A stretch of 64,000 bases of DNA from Prochlorococcus sp. RS04 (lineage in GTDB: Bacteria; Cyanobacteriota; Cyanobacteriia; PCC-6307; Cyanobiaceae): NCBI RefSeq assembly GCF_001989455.1, contig NZ_CP018346.1, forward strand, positions 1 to 64,000, written 5' to 3'. Position 1 is the stretch's first letter. Each line of letters begins with the position of its first letter. Made by a program: the position numbers and the translations under genes. Positions 17,740 through 26,758 of the stretch are shown piece after piece. A model generated the notes under the pieces. It saw only the letters and a list, made by a program, of their open reading frames with translations, ran no database searches and was not told the DNA's origin.

Positions 17740-19239
17740 ATGAATTATTTGAAATTAAAGTATATAAAGTATGTAGTATTGATATTATTTCTTTATATTA
17801 TATTTTCTATATTTGTAAGAATAGTAAATATTTATACTCTTTTATTTTTAATTATAATTATTTATACTTTCTATAATATTGATAAAAAATTATTTAAAAA
17901 AATAGTTTATAAAGTTATATATAAAAATAAAAAAAATACACTTTCATTCAAAAATACATATGGTGCTGCCAAGATAAGTTTGGAAGGAGTCGAGAAGATT
18001 AACAAAAAAATTAGTGATAAAGTAGAAGCGGAATTGTTAAATTACCAAAAAAATAAACTAGAGTCCCAATTAAAAACAGGAGATTATAAAGTTACTCTTT
18101 TTGGAGCAGGTTCCTCAGGAAAAACATCTATAGCAAGATCTTTATTGAAAAATATTGTCGGACAAACCTCAGCAAAAATAGGTACAACAAAGCAAATTAA
18201 TAGCTATAAAATTCGTATACCAATTTTAAAAAGAAACATTAATATAGTTGATACTCCTGGTTTATTCGAACCATCTAAATTAGGGGAAGAAAGAGAAAAA
18301 GCAACAATTATACAAGCATCAAATTCTGACTTAGTTCTTTTTGTGTTAGATCAGGACATAAATAAATACGAAAACTATTTAATTAAAGAATTATTAAAAT
18401 TAAGGAAAAAAATAATAATAGTTCTAAATAAATGTGATTTGAGGTCTAGAGATGAAAATAACCTTATTAGAGAAAATATAATTTCTATAACATCCGCTAG
18501 AAAAAATAGAATTTCAGTTGTACAAACAATTGCAGTCTCTCAAAAATCTCCCTATACAAGATCAGATGCTTTAAATTTAGTTCCAGAGGTAGGAAGTTTA
18601 TTTAGAGAAATAATTGAAACTCTCGATAATAATGGTGAAGAGTTATTAGCGGATAATATTCTTTTTCGCTCAAATAAGTTAGGTATTAAAAGTAAAAATT
18701 TCGTACAAGAACAAAGATATTTAATGTCAAATAAAGTGATTAATAAATATATGTGGATAACAGGAGGAGTAATACTAGTTAATCCACTACCAGCAGTTGA
18801 TTTTATTACTACTACCTCTGTAAACCTTCAAATGATAATGGAATTATCAAAAATATATGAAATAAAACTTACAAAAAAAGATGCAAAAGATTTGGCGACT
18901 TCATTGCTAAGCGCATTAGCTAAACAAGGCATACTAAAAGGAGGTCTCGCCATTCTTTCTCCTGCTTTAGCTACAAGCTTGACTAAAATAATATTATCTA
19001 AATCTATACAATCAGTTACAGCAGGCTGGTTAATAAGAATAGTAGGACTAAGTTTGATTGAATATTTTAAAAATGGTCAAGATTGGGGAGATGGAGGCAT
19101 TCAAGAAGTAGTAGATAAGATCTATAGAATAAGTAAAAGAGAGGATATTTTAAATAATTTCGTAAAAGAAGCTATTTCAAAAATTGAAATGAAAAAATAT
19201 TTTAAATCAAATAAAAGTTTGCCTCCATTTACTAATTAA
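17740..19239 (+). CDS. membrane-associated GTPase (DUF697-like C-terminus)
   Basis: Era/YcjX-like GTPase of 499 residues. Two N-terminal hydrophobic helices (about residues 10-50) anchor it. The G domain shows G1 GAGSSGKTS near 123, G3 DTPG near 172, G4 NKCD near 230 and a G5-like TIAVSQKS near 265. The C-terminal half (VINKYMWITGGVILVNPLPAVDFITTTSVNLQM split by two hydrophobic segments) resembles DUF697-type membrane-associated domains. I chose ATG 17740 directly after lspA; an upstream in-frame start at 17671 would overlap lspA by 68 bases. Function in cyanobacteria unknown. Confidence 0.85.
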   Translation: MNYLKLKYIKYVVLILFLYIIFSIFVRIVNIYTLLFLIIIIYTFYNIDKKLFKKIVYKVIYKNKKNTLSFKNTYGAAKISLEGVEKINKKISDKVEAELLNYQKNKLESQLKTGDYKVTLFGAGSSGKTSIARSLLKNIVGQTSAKIGTTKQINSYKIRIPILKRNINIVDTPGLFEPSKLGEEREKATIIQASNSDLVLFVLDQDINKYENYLIKELLKLRKKIIIVLNKCDLRSRDENNLIRENIISITSARKNRISVVQTIAVSQKSPYTRSDALNLVPEVGSLFREIIETLDNNGEELLADNILFRSNKLGIKSKNFVQEQRYLMSNKVINKYMWITGGVILVNPLPAVDFITTTSVNLQMIMELSKIYEIKLTKKDAKDLATSLLSALAKQGILKGGLAILSPALATSLTKIILSKSIQSVTAGWLIRIVGLSLIEYFKNGQDWGDGGIQEVVDKIYRISKREDILNNFVKEAISKIEMKKYFKSNKSLPPFTN

Positions 19240-19369
19240 TATTGGATAGTTGATCATTTAGAAAAGTTCTGAAATCAAAGATAGTTATTAATAGTAAATA
19301 AGCAATGCAAATAGCTATAGAGATAAACCCTGTTACTATTGCAATAATTTTTGGTCTTCCCATATTCAT
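19232..19369 (-). CDS. tiny single-helix membrane protein, unknown
   Basis: ORF of 45 codons, MNMGRPKIIAIVTGF at its start, with a single hydrophobic helix (residues ~7-31) followed by a short polar tail. It fills the gap between the decarboxylase gene and the GTPase gene, starting three bases after the decarboxylase stop codon on the same strand and overlapping the GTPase end by 8 bases tail-to-tail. A second ATG two codons in is an equally good start. Tiny one-helix proteins are common in this lineage; no function can be assigned. Confidence 0.55.
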   Translation of the reverse strand: MNMGRPKIIAIVTGFISIAICIAYLLLITIFDFRTFLNDQLSNIN

Positions 19370-19372
19370 TAG

Positions 19373-20758
19373 TTAAGCATCTAGAAGTCTTAAAAGTTCT
19401 TTAATATCAGAATCCTTTGTATTGTAATTTCCCATGACAACCCGTAAAAAAAATTTACCTTTAAATTTTGGTCTAGAAAGCATAAAATTATTGTTAATTA
19501 GTTCATTTACTTTAGTTTGAGTCCATGCATCAGAGTCTTTTGGCTCAATTTTATTTGGTAAGAATGAAACAATATGAAGAGGACCTGAATATATATCAAA
19601 TTTATTTTTACTAATATTTTTTACAAAAAAATCTTTTCTTTTAATTGATGACTTTAATATATTTTCTATACCTTTGAGACCTAAAAAACGTAACCCAAGC
19701 CATAATTTGATAACCTCTGCAGGTCTAGAACCTTGTATGCCTATTTCTCCTCTATTTATAATATTTTCTTTAGATGATATGTATGGTAGTCCAGTATTAA
19801 AAGTATTTTCTAAAGTACTCATATTTGAAACCAATAACAAAGATGAAGTCTTTGTAATGCCAAGAATTTTTTGTGGATTTATCGTTATCGAATTAGCCTG
19901 ATTAATATTATTTAGACCTTCTATTGGAATAGAAGTTATAGCAAAAATCCCTCCAATTGAACCATCAATATGTAACCATATGTTTCTTTGTTTACAGATT
20001 TCACTTATTTCTTTAATAGGGTCAATGGCGCCTCTTACAGTTGTCCCAAGGGTGGCAACAATAGCAAATATTTTTTTATTTTCTATTGAACAATTATCTA
20101 ACGAGTTTCTCAGATCGTTTATATCCATTCGACCTTGATTATCAGTTTTAATCCTGACAAGATTCCTAGTATCAAGACCCATTACTCTTATACATTTAAC
20201 GAAAGATGAATGAGCATCTTCACTAACAAGTAATACAGAATTGGGATCTGAACCTAATCCAGCATTATTTCTAGCTGCAATAAGTGCATTCAGATTACTT
20301 AATGTACCTCCGCTAGCAGCTATACCTCCTGAGAAATCATTAAACCCTATTTTCTTAGCAAACCATTTGCATAATGATTCCTCAAGCAAGGTTACACTTG
20401 GTGATAACTCGTAAGCAAGAAGATTATTATTTAAACCAGCAGCAATTAAATCTCCCAAAATAGAATAAATTAAAGGTGGGGGATCAAGGTGAGCTAGTGA
20501 GCCAGGATGAACGGGATTAAATGAATTATTCAAAAGAGATTCAATTTCAGCAAACAAATCTTCCTCAGAGTTACCATCTTCCGAAGGCATAATACAATTG
20601 AAACTCTCATCAAAAGGTAAAGGACCATTTTTCTCAGCTTTAGAGAACCAGTCACAAAGAGTTTGACTTGCTCTATTAAGAAGAGTAATCAATTTGTCAT
20701 TAGTCCCAAAGTTTGAGGGGAAATATATATCTTTATTATTAATTAAATCTTCAGCCAT
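19373..20758 (-). CDS. PLP-dependent group II amino-acid decarboxylase
   Basis: Group II decarboxylase (glutamate / aromatic / diaminobutyrate decarboxylase fold), 461 residues. Seen: HPGSLAHLDPPP (84-95), typical substrate-side loop; TLSNLNALIAAR near 152; DAHSSF with the ring-stacking His near 183; HIDGSIGG with the PLP Asp at 265; and NPQKIL with the Schiff-base Lys at 297. Members usually have NPHK here, so His-to-Gln is notable. The substrate (e.g. aspartate, glutamate or 2,4-diaminobutyrate) cannot be fixed. ATG start, 43 bases from the divergent tadA. Confidence 0.85.
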   Translation of the reverse strand: MAEDLINNKDIYFPSNFGTNDKLITLLNRASQTLCDWFSKAEKNGPLPFDESFNCIMPSEDGNSEEDLFAEIESLLNNSFNPVHPGSLAHLDPPPLIYSILGDLIAAGLNNNLLAYELSPSVTLLEESLCKWFAKKIGFNDFSGGIAASGGTLSNLNALIAARNNAGLGSDPNSVLLVSEDAHSSFVKCIRVMGLDTRNLVRIKTDNQGRMDINDLRNSLDNCSIENKKIFAIVATLGTTVRGAIDPIKEISEICKQRNIWLHIDGSIGGIFAITSIPIEGLNNINQANSITINPQKILGITKTSSLLLVSNMSTLENTFNTGLPYISSKENIINRGEIGIQGSRPAEVIKLWLGLRFLGLKGIENILKSSIKRKDFFVKNISKNKFDIYSGPLHIVSFLPNKIEPKDSDAWTQTKVNELINNNFMLSRPKFKGKFFLRVVMGNYNTKDSDIKELLRLLDA

Positions 20759-20801
20759 CAGATAAGATATCTATTAATAATTCTATTCTCAATCTTGGTA
20801 A

Positions 20802-21317
20802 ATGAGATATATTTTTGAAAATGGAAATAGTAATGAAGAACAACAAAAAAAAACAAATAATTCAAAATACACTTCGTGGATGAATTCGATATTAAGAAGA
20901 TCCGAAGAAATTGGAAAAGTTGAGCTACCAATCTGTTCAATAATTTTAGATGAGAGAGGAAGATGTATTGGGAGAGGGGTAAACAAGAGAAATATAAATA
21001 AAGACCCATTAGGTCATGCTGAGATAATGGCACTAAGGCAGGCATCTCTAATAAAAAATGATTGGAGATTTAATGAATGTATTATCATCACAAATTTAGA
21101 ACCATGTACCATGTGTGCTTCAGCACTTATTCAAGCAAGGATGGGTAAAGTTGTTTTTGGTGCCTACGATAAGAAAAGAGGGGGATTGGGCGGCTCAATT
21201 GACTTATCAAAGCATAAAAGTTCTCATCATAAAATGGAAATCGTAGGAGGTATTTTAGAAGACGAATGCAGTAAAATTTTACAATTATGGTTTAAAAAGT
21301 TGAGGACTCAAAAATAG
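20802..21317 (+). CDS. tadA: tRNA adenosine deaminase TadA
   Basis: Zinc deaminase that converts wobble A34 of tRNA-Arg(ACG) to inosine. Catalytic motifs are present: GHAEIMALRQAS (zinc His and proton-shuttling Glu, near residue 66) and LEPCTMCASALIQAR (two zinc Cys, near 103). At 171 residues it has about 15-20 extra N-terminal polar residues, so a later ATG at 20823 or 20880 could be the real start. A guanine/cytosine deaminase is possible but the C-terminal pattern fits TadA. Its end overlaps the convergent aminotransferase gene by 26 bases. Confidence 0.87.
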   Translation: MRYIFENGNSNEEQQKKTNNSKYTSWMNSILRRSEEIGKVELPICSIILDERGRCIGRGVNKRNINKDPLGHAEIMALRQASLIKNDWRFNECIIITNLEPCTMCASALIQARMGKVVFGAYDKKRGGLGGSIDLSKHKSSHHKMEIVGGILEDECSKILQLWFKKLRTQK

Positions 21318-22476
21318 AATATTTTTTTAACTCAGTATCAAATAGGTTTAATAATCTGTCAACATTCTCATCACTTGAGTTATAGCCCATTAATCCTATG
21401 CGCCATACCTTACCAGACAATTCTCCAAGTCCATTTCCTATTTCTATTCCAAAGTTTCTTAAAAGATGATTTCTAAAACCATCTCCATCAACTGCAGGTG
21501 GGATCTTAACTGTTGTAAGAGTTGGCAATCGATAATCCTCTGATACATGTAATTCCATTCCTAGACTTTCTAAACCTTTCCAAAGTTTCTTTGCATTAGA
21601 ATTATGCCTATACCAAACATTCTCTAAACCTTCATTTGCAATTAATCGTAAACCTTCTCGAATAGCAAAATTCATATTTACAGGGGCCGTATGGTGGTAA
21701 ACGCGATCAGACCCCCAATATTTATTTAAAAGAGATAAATCTAAATACCAGTTAGGTACTTTTGTTTTTCTTGAACTTAGTTTTTCTTCAGCTCTTTTAT
21801 TCATCGTAAAAGGGCTTAATCCTGGGGGACAACTTAATCCTTTTTGACTACAACTATATGCCAGATCAATTTTCCATTCGTCAATCAATAGTTCTAGAGC
21901 TCCAAGAGAAGTAACTGCATCAACTAAAAACAAGCAGTTATTTTTTCTACATACATCACCGATACCATCTAGAGGTTGTAAAACACCACTTGATGTTTCA
22001 GCATGGACAATAGCAAAAATTGCTGGTTTTTTAGTTTCTATTTCATACTTGATTTCTTCATAAGAAAAGGATTCACCCCAGGGTTTTTCAATAACAGATA
22101 CATCTGCTTTATATCTTGTTGCCATATCAACAAGTCTGTCTCCAAAATATCCTTTTTTAGCGATAAGAATTTTTTCTCCTTCCTCTATAAAATTAGCTAT
22201 TGATGCTTCCATAGCTGCACTTCCAGTACCACTCATTGGAAGAGTCAGACGATTATTACATTGCCAGGTATATCTTAGAAGTTGTTGAACATCAGACATC
22301 AATGAAATATATGCTTCATCTAAGTGACCAATAGGATTCAAAGAAAGAGCGCTTAAGACTTCTGGATGTGCGTTTGAAGGCCCAGGACCTAATAAAAGTC
22401 TAGAGGGAACATAAGTCTTTGAGAAATGAGATAAACTCTCTTCATTTAAAGCCGAAATAAGTTTTGCTTCTGTCAA
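21292..22476 (-). CDS. alanine/serine-glyoxylate aminotransferase (class V)
   Basis: PLP class V aminotransferase of 394 residues. Seen: LLGPGPSNAHPEVLSAL near residue 27, MSGTGSAAMEA near 80, VDAVTSLGALEL with the PLP Asp near 185 and CSQKGLSCPPGLSPF with the Schiff-base Lys near 210. This matches cyanobacterial alanine-glyoxylate / serine-glyoxylate aminotransferases used in photorespiratory glyoxylate disposal. The specific amino donor is not decidable. ATG start; divergent from glnA with a 213-base spacer. Glycerate kinase at 57651-58595 could act later in the same photorespiratory route. Confidence 0.9.
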   Translation of the reverse strand: MTEAKLISALNEESLSHFSKTYVPSRLLLGPGPSNAHPEVLSALSLNPIGHLDEAYISLMSDVQQLLRYTWQCNNRLTLPMSGTGSAAMEASIANFIEEGEKILIAKKGYFGDRLVDMATRYKADVSVIEKPWGESFSYEEIKYEIETKKPAIFAIVHAETSSGVLQPLDGIGDVCRKNNCLFLVDAVTSLGALELLIDEWKIDLAYSCSQKGLSCPPGLSPFTMNKRAEEKLSSRKTKVPNWYLDLSLLNKYWGSDRVYHHTAPVNMNFAIREGLRLIANEGLENVWYRHNSNAKKLWKGLESLGMELHVSEDYRLPTLTTVKIPPAVDGDGFRNHLLRNFGIEIGNGLGELSGKVWRIGLMGYNSSDENVDRLLNLFDTELKKYSIFESSTF

Positions 22477-22626
22477 AGCATTACATTCAATTACTCTTAA
22501 ATTAATCTAATATCTCCACATAAGCGATATTTATTTAAAGAAATTAATTCAATTTAAATATTTAGGTAAACAATTATTAAACTTATGACTTGAAACACTA
22601 AAAGAAGACATCAAGTCTTAAAAAAA

Positions 22627-22640
22627 GTTACCGTTGATAC
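22627..22640 (+). promoter_or_regulatory. candidate NtcA-binding site upstream of glnA
   Basis: GTT-N8-TAC (gttaccgttgatac), one mismatch from the NtcA consensus GTA-N8-TAC, ending 49 bases before the glnA ATG. A possible -10 (TATTAAT, 22660-22666) lies about 20 bases downstream, near the class II NtcA promoter spacing. NtcA activation of glnA under nitrogen limitation is well established in cyanobacteria. The site is imperfect and found by eye. Confidence 0.5.
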
Positions 22641-22689
22641 ATAACAAGAATCATCAAGTTATTAATTTCATATAAGGTATTAAAAAATT

Positions 22690-24111
22690 ATGTCTAAATC
22701 TCCTCAAGATGTTTTAAGTCAAATTAAAGACGAAGGAATTGAACTCATCGATTTAAAATTCACTGATATTCATGGAAAATGGCAACATTTAACTCTTACA
22801 TCAGACATGATAGAGGAGGATTCTTTTACAGAAGGTTTGGCATTTGATGGCTCATCAATAAGAGGTTGGAAAGCAATTAATGCCTCGGATATGTCAATGG
22901 TGCCCGATGCAAGTACAGCTTGGATAGATCCTTTTTATAAACATAAAACTTTAAGTATGATTTGCTCTATTCAAGAGCCAAGAAGCGGGGAACCTTATGA
23001 TAGGTGTCCAAGAGCTTTAGCTCAAAAGGCATTAAAATATTTAGACTCGACTGGCATAGCAGATACTGCATTTTTTGGACCAGAACCAGAATTCTTCTTA
23101 TTTGATGACGTGAGATACGACTCTAAAGAAGGAGGTTGTTTTTATAGTGTAGATACTATTGAAGCTCCATGGAATACAGGGAGAATTGAAGAAGGGGGAA
23201 ACCTTGGATACAAAATACAATATAAAGAAGGATATTTTCCAGTAGCTCCAAATGATACTGCGCAAGACATCAGATCTGAGATGCTTCTTCTTATGGGTGA
23301 ATTAGGTATCCCGACTGAAAAACATCACCATGAAGTTGCTGGTGCAGGCCAACACGAGCTTGGAATGAAATTTGATTCATTAATAAATGCTGCTGATAAC
23401 GTTATGACTTATAAATACGTTGTCAGAAATGTTGCAAAAAAATATGGAAAAACAGCAACATTTATGCCCAAACCTGTTTTTAACGACAACGGAACAGGAA
23501 TGCATGTTCACCAAAGTTTATGGAAGAGTGGACAGCCACTATTTTTTGGTGAAGGATCATATGCAAATTTATCTCAAACAGCAAGATGGTATATCGGAGG
23601 CATACTTAAACATGCACCATCATTCTTGGCATTTACTAACCCAACCACTAATAGTTATAAACGATTGGTTCCAGGATTCGAAGCGCCTGTAAATCTAGTT
23701 TATTCTGAGGGTAATAGATCAGCTGCGGTAAGAATACCTTTAACAGGACCAAGCCCCAAAGCTAAAAGATTAGAATTCAGATCAGGGGACGCACTTGCAA
23801 ATCCTTACTTAGCATTCTCTGTAATGATGCTTGCCGGTATTGATGGAATTAAAAATCAAATTGATCCAGGAGATGGAGTAGATGTAGATTTATTTGAACT
23901 TCCAGCTGATGAACTTGCAAAAATTGATACAGTACCGTCATCTCTAAATGACTCACTTAATGCGCTAAAAGCAGATAAGGATTATCTATTAGCTGGTGGA
24001 GTATTTACTGAAGATTTTATTGATAACTTTATCGATATAAAATACGAAGAGGTACAACAACTAAGACAAAGGCCTCATCCACATGAATTCTTCATGTATT
24101 ACGATGCATAA
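22690..24111 (+). CDS. glnA: glutamine synthetase type I
   Basis: ATP-dependent amidation of glutamate with ammonium, the main nitrogen entry point. Seen: DGSSIRGW near residue 54, [11 protein letters not shown] with a metal Glu near 132, [17 protein letters not shown] near 210, [15 protein letters not shown] near 263 and [26 protein letters not shown] near 338, split here for brevity. Length 473 is the normal type I size. It stands alone between a candidate NtcA promoter and a strong terminator, so it is a monocistronic unit. The ribosome site AAGG lies 12 bases upstream. Confidence 0.98.
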   Translation: MSKSPQDVLSQIKDEGIELIDLKFTDIHGKWQHLTLTSDMIEEDSFTEGLAFDGSSIRGWKAINASDMSMVPDASTAWIDPFYKHKTLSMICSIQEPRSGEPYDRCPRALAQKALKYLDSTGIADTAFFGPEPEFFLFDDVRYDSKEGGCFYSVDTIEAPWNTGRIEEGGNLGYKIQYKEGYFPVAPNDTAQDIRSEMLLLMGELGIPTEKHHHEVAGAGQHELGMKFDSLINAADNVMTYKYVVRNVAKKYGKTATFMPKPVFNDNGTGMHVHQSLWKSGQPLFFGEGSYANLSQTARWYIGGILKHAPSFLAFTNPTTNSYKRLVPGFEAPVNLVYSEGNRSAAVRIPLTGPSPKAKRLEFRSGDALANPYLAFSVMMLAGIDGIKNQIDPGDGVDVDLFELPADELAKIDTVPSSLNDSLNALKADKDYLLAGGVFTEDFIDNFIDIKYEEVQQLRQRPHPHEFFMYYDA

Positions 24112-24133
24112 AAAAAAAACAATATTTTAAATT

Positions 24134-24184
24134 AATCAATTTGAGAAATATCACAAAATATTCTCAAATTGATTTTTTTTTTGT
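24134..24184 (+). terminator. rho-independent terminator of glnA
   Basis: Inverted repeat AATCAATTTGAGAA ... TTCTCAAATTGATT (24134-24147 with 24161-24174) around a 13-base loop region, which can extend the stem by ATAT/ATAT pairs. It runs directly into a T tract of about ten. It sits 22 bases after the glnA stop and before the next plus-strand gene, so it should insulate glnA. This is the clearest intrinsic terminator in the window. Confidence 0.85.
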
Positions 24185-24210
24185 TGGAATATATATATAT
24201 AAATTGAAAA

Positions 24211-25266
24211 ATGGCTAGGGAATCTATCTCAAAAATTGCATATAAAACCCTACAACAAAGTAAAAGCATTGCAGGTTTTGCTCACAAACAGATTAGTTCA
24301 AGATTAATGAACTTTATTCTTCCCGATTCAAAGCTTGAAAATTTTAATATAGATAGAGACCTTCTTATGCAAATCCAAAATTCAATGGATATCTTAAGAG
24401 AAGAAGATTGGAATGATGCAGAAAATAATTTATATCCAAAAAAATTATTGTTTGACGAACCATGGCTTAGATATCTAACTCAATATCCTAAAGTTTGGCT
24501 TGATATGCCTAATACATGGGATAGACGCAGAAAACAAAACTTTGATGATCTTCCAAAATCAATTGATAAAGATAATTACCCTCAATATTACTTGAGAAAT
24601 TTTCATCATCAAACAGATGGTTATTTATCAGATTTTTCAGCTAGCATTTATGACCTACAAGTTGAGATACTTTTCAATGGTAGTGCTGACTCAATGAGGA
24701 GAAGAATAATTAAGCCAATAAAAGAAGGACTTGAAATTTTTAGAGATAGAAAAAAAAGTTCTATAAAAATACTTGATGTGGCTACAGGATCAGGAAGAAC
24801 ATTAAAACAATTAAGAGCAGCATTTCCTAAAGAAAAAATTACAGGCATTGATTTATCTGATTCATACTTAAAAGAGGCAAGTAGATATATTTCAGATTTA
24901 GATGGAGATTTAATTGAGTTGATAAAAGGTAACGCTGAGGAATTACCTTTTGAAAATGATAGTTTTCAATGCATTTCTTGTGTGTACCTATTTCATGAAT
25001 TACCTAGAACAATTAGAGCTAAAGTATTAAATGAATTTTTTAGAGTTCTTGAACCTGGTGGCATATTAGTTTTAGCTGATTCAATCCAAATAAGTGATTC
25101 ACCTGACTTTACATCCGTAATGGAAAGCTTCTACAAATCTTTTCATGAGCCTTTTTATTGTGATTATATAAAAGAGGATATTGATTCTAAAATTAAGGAT
25201 GTAGGTTTTAAAGATGTAAAATCAAATTCCTTTTTTATGACCAAAGTATGGTCTGCTGTAAAGTAA
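24211..25266 (+). CDS. SAM-dependent methyltransferase (class I)
   Basis: Class I methyltransferase of 351 residues with the fold in its C-terminal half: motif I ILDVATGSGRTLKQL near residue 187, the acidic GIDLSDSYL near 212, motif II/III ISCVYLFHELP near 255 and LEPGGILVLADS near 284. The N-terminal ~150 residues (PWLRYLTQYPKVWLDMP, YPQYYLRNFHHQTDGYLSD) are conserved in cyanobacterial and plastid homologues but give no substrate. Likely substrate is a lipid or quinone-like molecule by UbiE similarity (weak inference). A small ORF follows 12 bases later. Confidence 0.85.
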   Translation: MARESISKIAYKTLQQSKSIAGFAHKQISSRLMNFILPDSKLENFNIDRDLLMQIQNSMDILREEDWNDAENNLYPKKLLFDEPWLRYLTQYPKVWLDMPNTWDRRRKQNFDDLPKSIDKDNYPQYYLRNFHHQTDGYLSDFSASIYDLQVEILFNGSADSMRRRIIKPIKEGLEIFRDRKKSSIKILDVATGSGRTLKQLRAAFPKEKITGIDLSDSYLKEASRYISDLDGDLIELIKGNAEELPFENDSFQCISCVYLFHELPRTIRAKVLNEFFRVLEPGGILVLADSIQISDSPDFTSVMESFYKSFHEPFYCDYIKEDIDSKIKDVGFKDVKSNSFFMTKVWSAVK

Positions 25267-25278
25267 AAAAAAACTCTT

Positions 25279-25542
25279 ATGACCTATTGGGATAAAGATA
25301 CTATTCATCTTGTTCAAAGTCTTAATGACAAATTAAAGATTGATCATTCTAAATGGCATAAAGATAAAGGAAATAAATATAAACGAGCTGCAGAACTAAT
25401 TTCGGCTGGATTATGCCAATTAATTATTTCTTGCAATGACGAGGAAACTATTGAGTATATAGAAGAAAGTGTTAAATGGTTAAAAGAAATAAACGTAGAT
25501 CAACCTTGCCCTAGTAAAAATCACCTTTTTAAAGCCAACTGA
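25279..25542 (+). CDS. conserved small soluble protein, unknown function
   Basis: Protein of 87 residues, all-helical by appearance, with a Trp near each end (TYWDKDTIHLV, ESVKWLKEI) and a central AAELISAGLCQLIIS helix. It has the look of a short cyanobacteria-specific family, but I cannot name it with confidence. No membrane helix, signal peptide or catalytic motif. It starts 12 bases after the methyltransferase, probably in the same transcript, and overlaps the convergent RsbW-like gene by 22 bases. Confidence 0.7.
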   Translation: MTYWDKDTIHLVQSLNDKLKIDHSKWHKDKGNKYKRAAELISAGLCQLIISCNDEETIEYIEESVKWLKEINVDQPCPSKNHLFKAN

Positions 25543-25955
25543 AGTCTATTACCTTTACTACTCCATCTAATATCATCAAAACATTCATTAATAATGTATA
25601 GGCCACGGCCATTTACACTACTTATTTTTTTTGGTAATTTATAGTCTCTTTTTTTTATTTCTAAACCATTACCTTGATCTTGAATTTGCCAAACACACCA
25701 ATTAGGAGTAATTATTCTTCTTACTCTAATATTTTTTTTAGGATCTAATTTATTTCCATGTTTTACTGCGTTAACTAGAGCTTCATGTAAACCAAGTTTT
25801 ATAAGATAGCTTGATTGAGAATTTTTAATAGGTTCTAATAATTGATCGACAAATTCATTTAACTGTAATGATGATTCAAATTCATAGTTTGACCAGTTAA
25901 TTTTTGGTCTTTTAAAAAATCTTTTTAAAATATTTTTGCCCCGGAATAAGGACAT
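25521..25955 (-). CDS. RsbW-like anti-sigma factor serine kinase
   Basis: Histidine-kinase-fold ATPase of 144 residues, without a sensor. N-box GLHEALVNAVKHGNK (near residue 66) and G1/G2 boxes QDQGNGLEI and SSVNGRGLYIINECFDDIRW (near 105-130) define the HATPase_c_2 family. Relatives are anti-sigma factors that phosphorylate STAS-domain antagonists. A STAS protein is encoded at 49922-50221 and may be a partner (inference). The N-terminal ~20 residues are basic (RGKNILKRFFKRPK). ATG start. Confidence 0.85.
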   Translation of the reverse strand: MSLFRGKNILKRFFKRPKINWSNYEFESSLQLNEFVDQLLEPIKNSQSSYLIKLGLHEALVNAVKHGNKLDPKKNIRVRRIITPNWCVWQIQDQGNGLEIKKRDYKLPKKISSVNGRGLYIINECFDDIRWSSKGNRLQLALKR

Positions 25956-26003
25956 AATAATATTTTTCCACTGTCTTAATTTTAACTTATTAAATAGCTT
26001 AAT

Positions 26004-26723
26004 TTAAAGAATATTATTGTGTCTCTTTGAAATAGCAGGATGCCGTAGGATGGAGTCCATAAGTCTTACTCCTCTTAGTTGATTTATTAAAGGCATATGT
26101 CCATCGGGAGCATCCAATGACCAGCAAAAAGATCCAGGATATCTAGTCCATAAGCCCTCTTTTTTCCACCCTATTTTCGGCCACATTAATTCATATTTTT
26201 TCCCTACTGATTTTAATATCTTTGCTTGAATTGAAAATCCAAATCTACCAGTAGAATAAATAGTCCATAATCTATCTATTGTTTCTAGATCTATTCCTGA
26301 CATATTTTTAACTTCACTGTAAAAAACATATCCACGTTTTTCCGCTAATTTTCCAGCTAATTTTCGTAAGTAGGAACTAGTTAATCTATCTGCATCTTCA
26401 AACTTTTGCTCAACTAACAACAATTGCAATTCCTCATAATTAATATCAATATCTGAATATGTATTAAACCAATTATTGAATTTAGAGTTTTCAAAGAATT
26501 CTGCCTTAAATTTTTTTAAAACTTGCAATATCCAACCAGCAGCCCAGTCATCTCCTTCTTTATCAAACATATCAAACAGAGATGGGCCAAGATTAAAAAT
26601 ATTTTCGACTTCAGATTCTATTTGAGTTAATGAATTTATTCTTTTTCTTTGATTGGAATCTACAAATTTTTTTATAAGATCTAATGTAGCATTACTATAG
26701 TTATCCTGTTCTTTGTTATTCAT
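26004..26723 (-). CDS. GUN4-domain protein
   Basis: Tetrapyrrole-binding protein that in cyanobacteria and plants activates Mg-chelatase. The C-terminal GUN4 core is clear: LRKLAGKLAEKRGYVFYSEVKN, then IDRLWTIYSTGRFGFSIQAKI and the signature GHMPLINQLRGVRLMDSILRHPAI. Length 239 includes an N-terminal helical extension of about 85 residues, as in Synechocystis GUN4. Cyanobacteria often have more than one GUN4-domain protein; because this is the only one visible, I avoid the symbol. ATG start, 35 bases from the divergent mnmH. Confidence 0.88.
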   Translation of the reverse strand: MNNKEQDNYSNATLDLIKKFVDSNQRKRINSLTQIESEVENIFNLGPSLFDMFDKEGDDWAAGWILQVLKKFKAEFFENSKFNNWFNTYSDIDINYEELQLLLVEQKFEDADRLTSSYLRKLAGKLAEKRGYVFYSEVKNMSGIDLETIDRLWTIYSTGRFGFSIQAKILKSVGKKYELMWPKIGWKKEGLWTRYPGSFCWSLDAPDGHMPLINQLRGVRLMDSILRHPAISKRHNNIL

Positions 26724-26758
26724 TTTAAAAAATTAATCTAAAAAAATAAAAACTATCC

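Noticed and set aside
20758-21045. Minus-strand ORFs of 95 and 65 codons opposite tadA
   Set aside because: Overlap the zinc-binding motifs of tadA and have no plausible domain.
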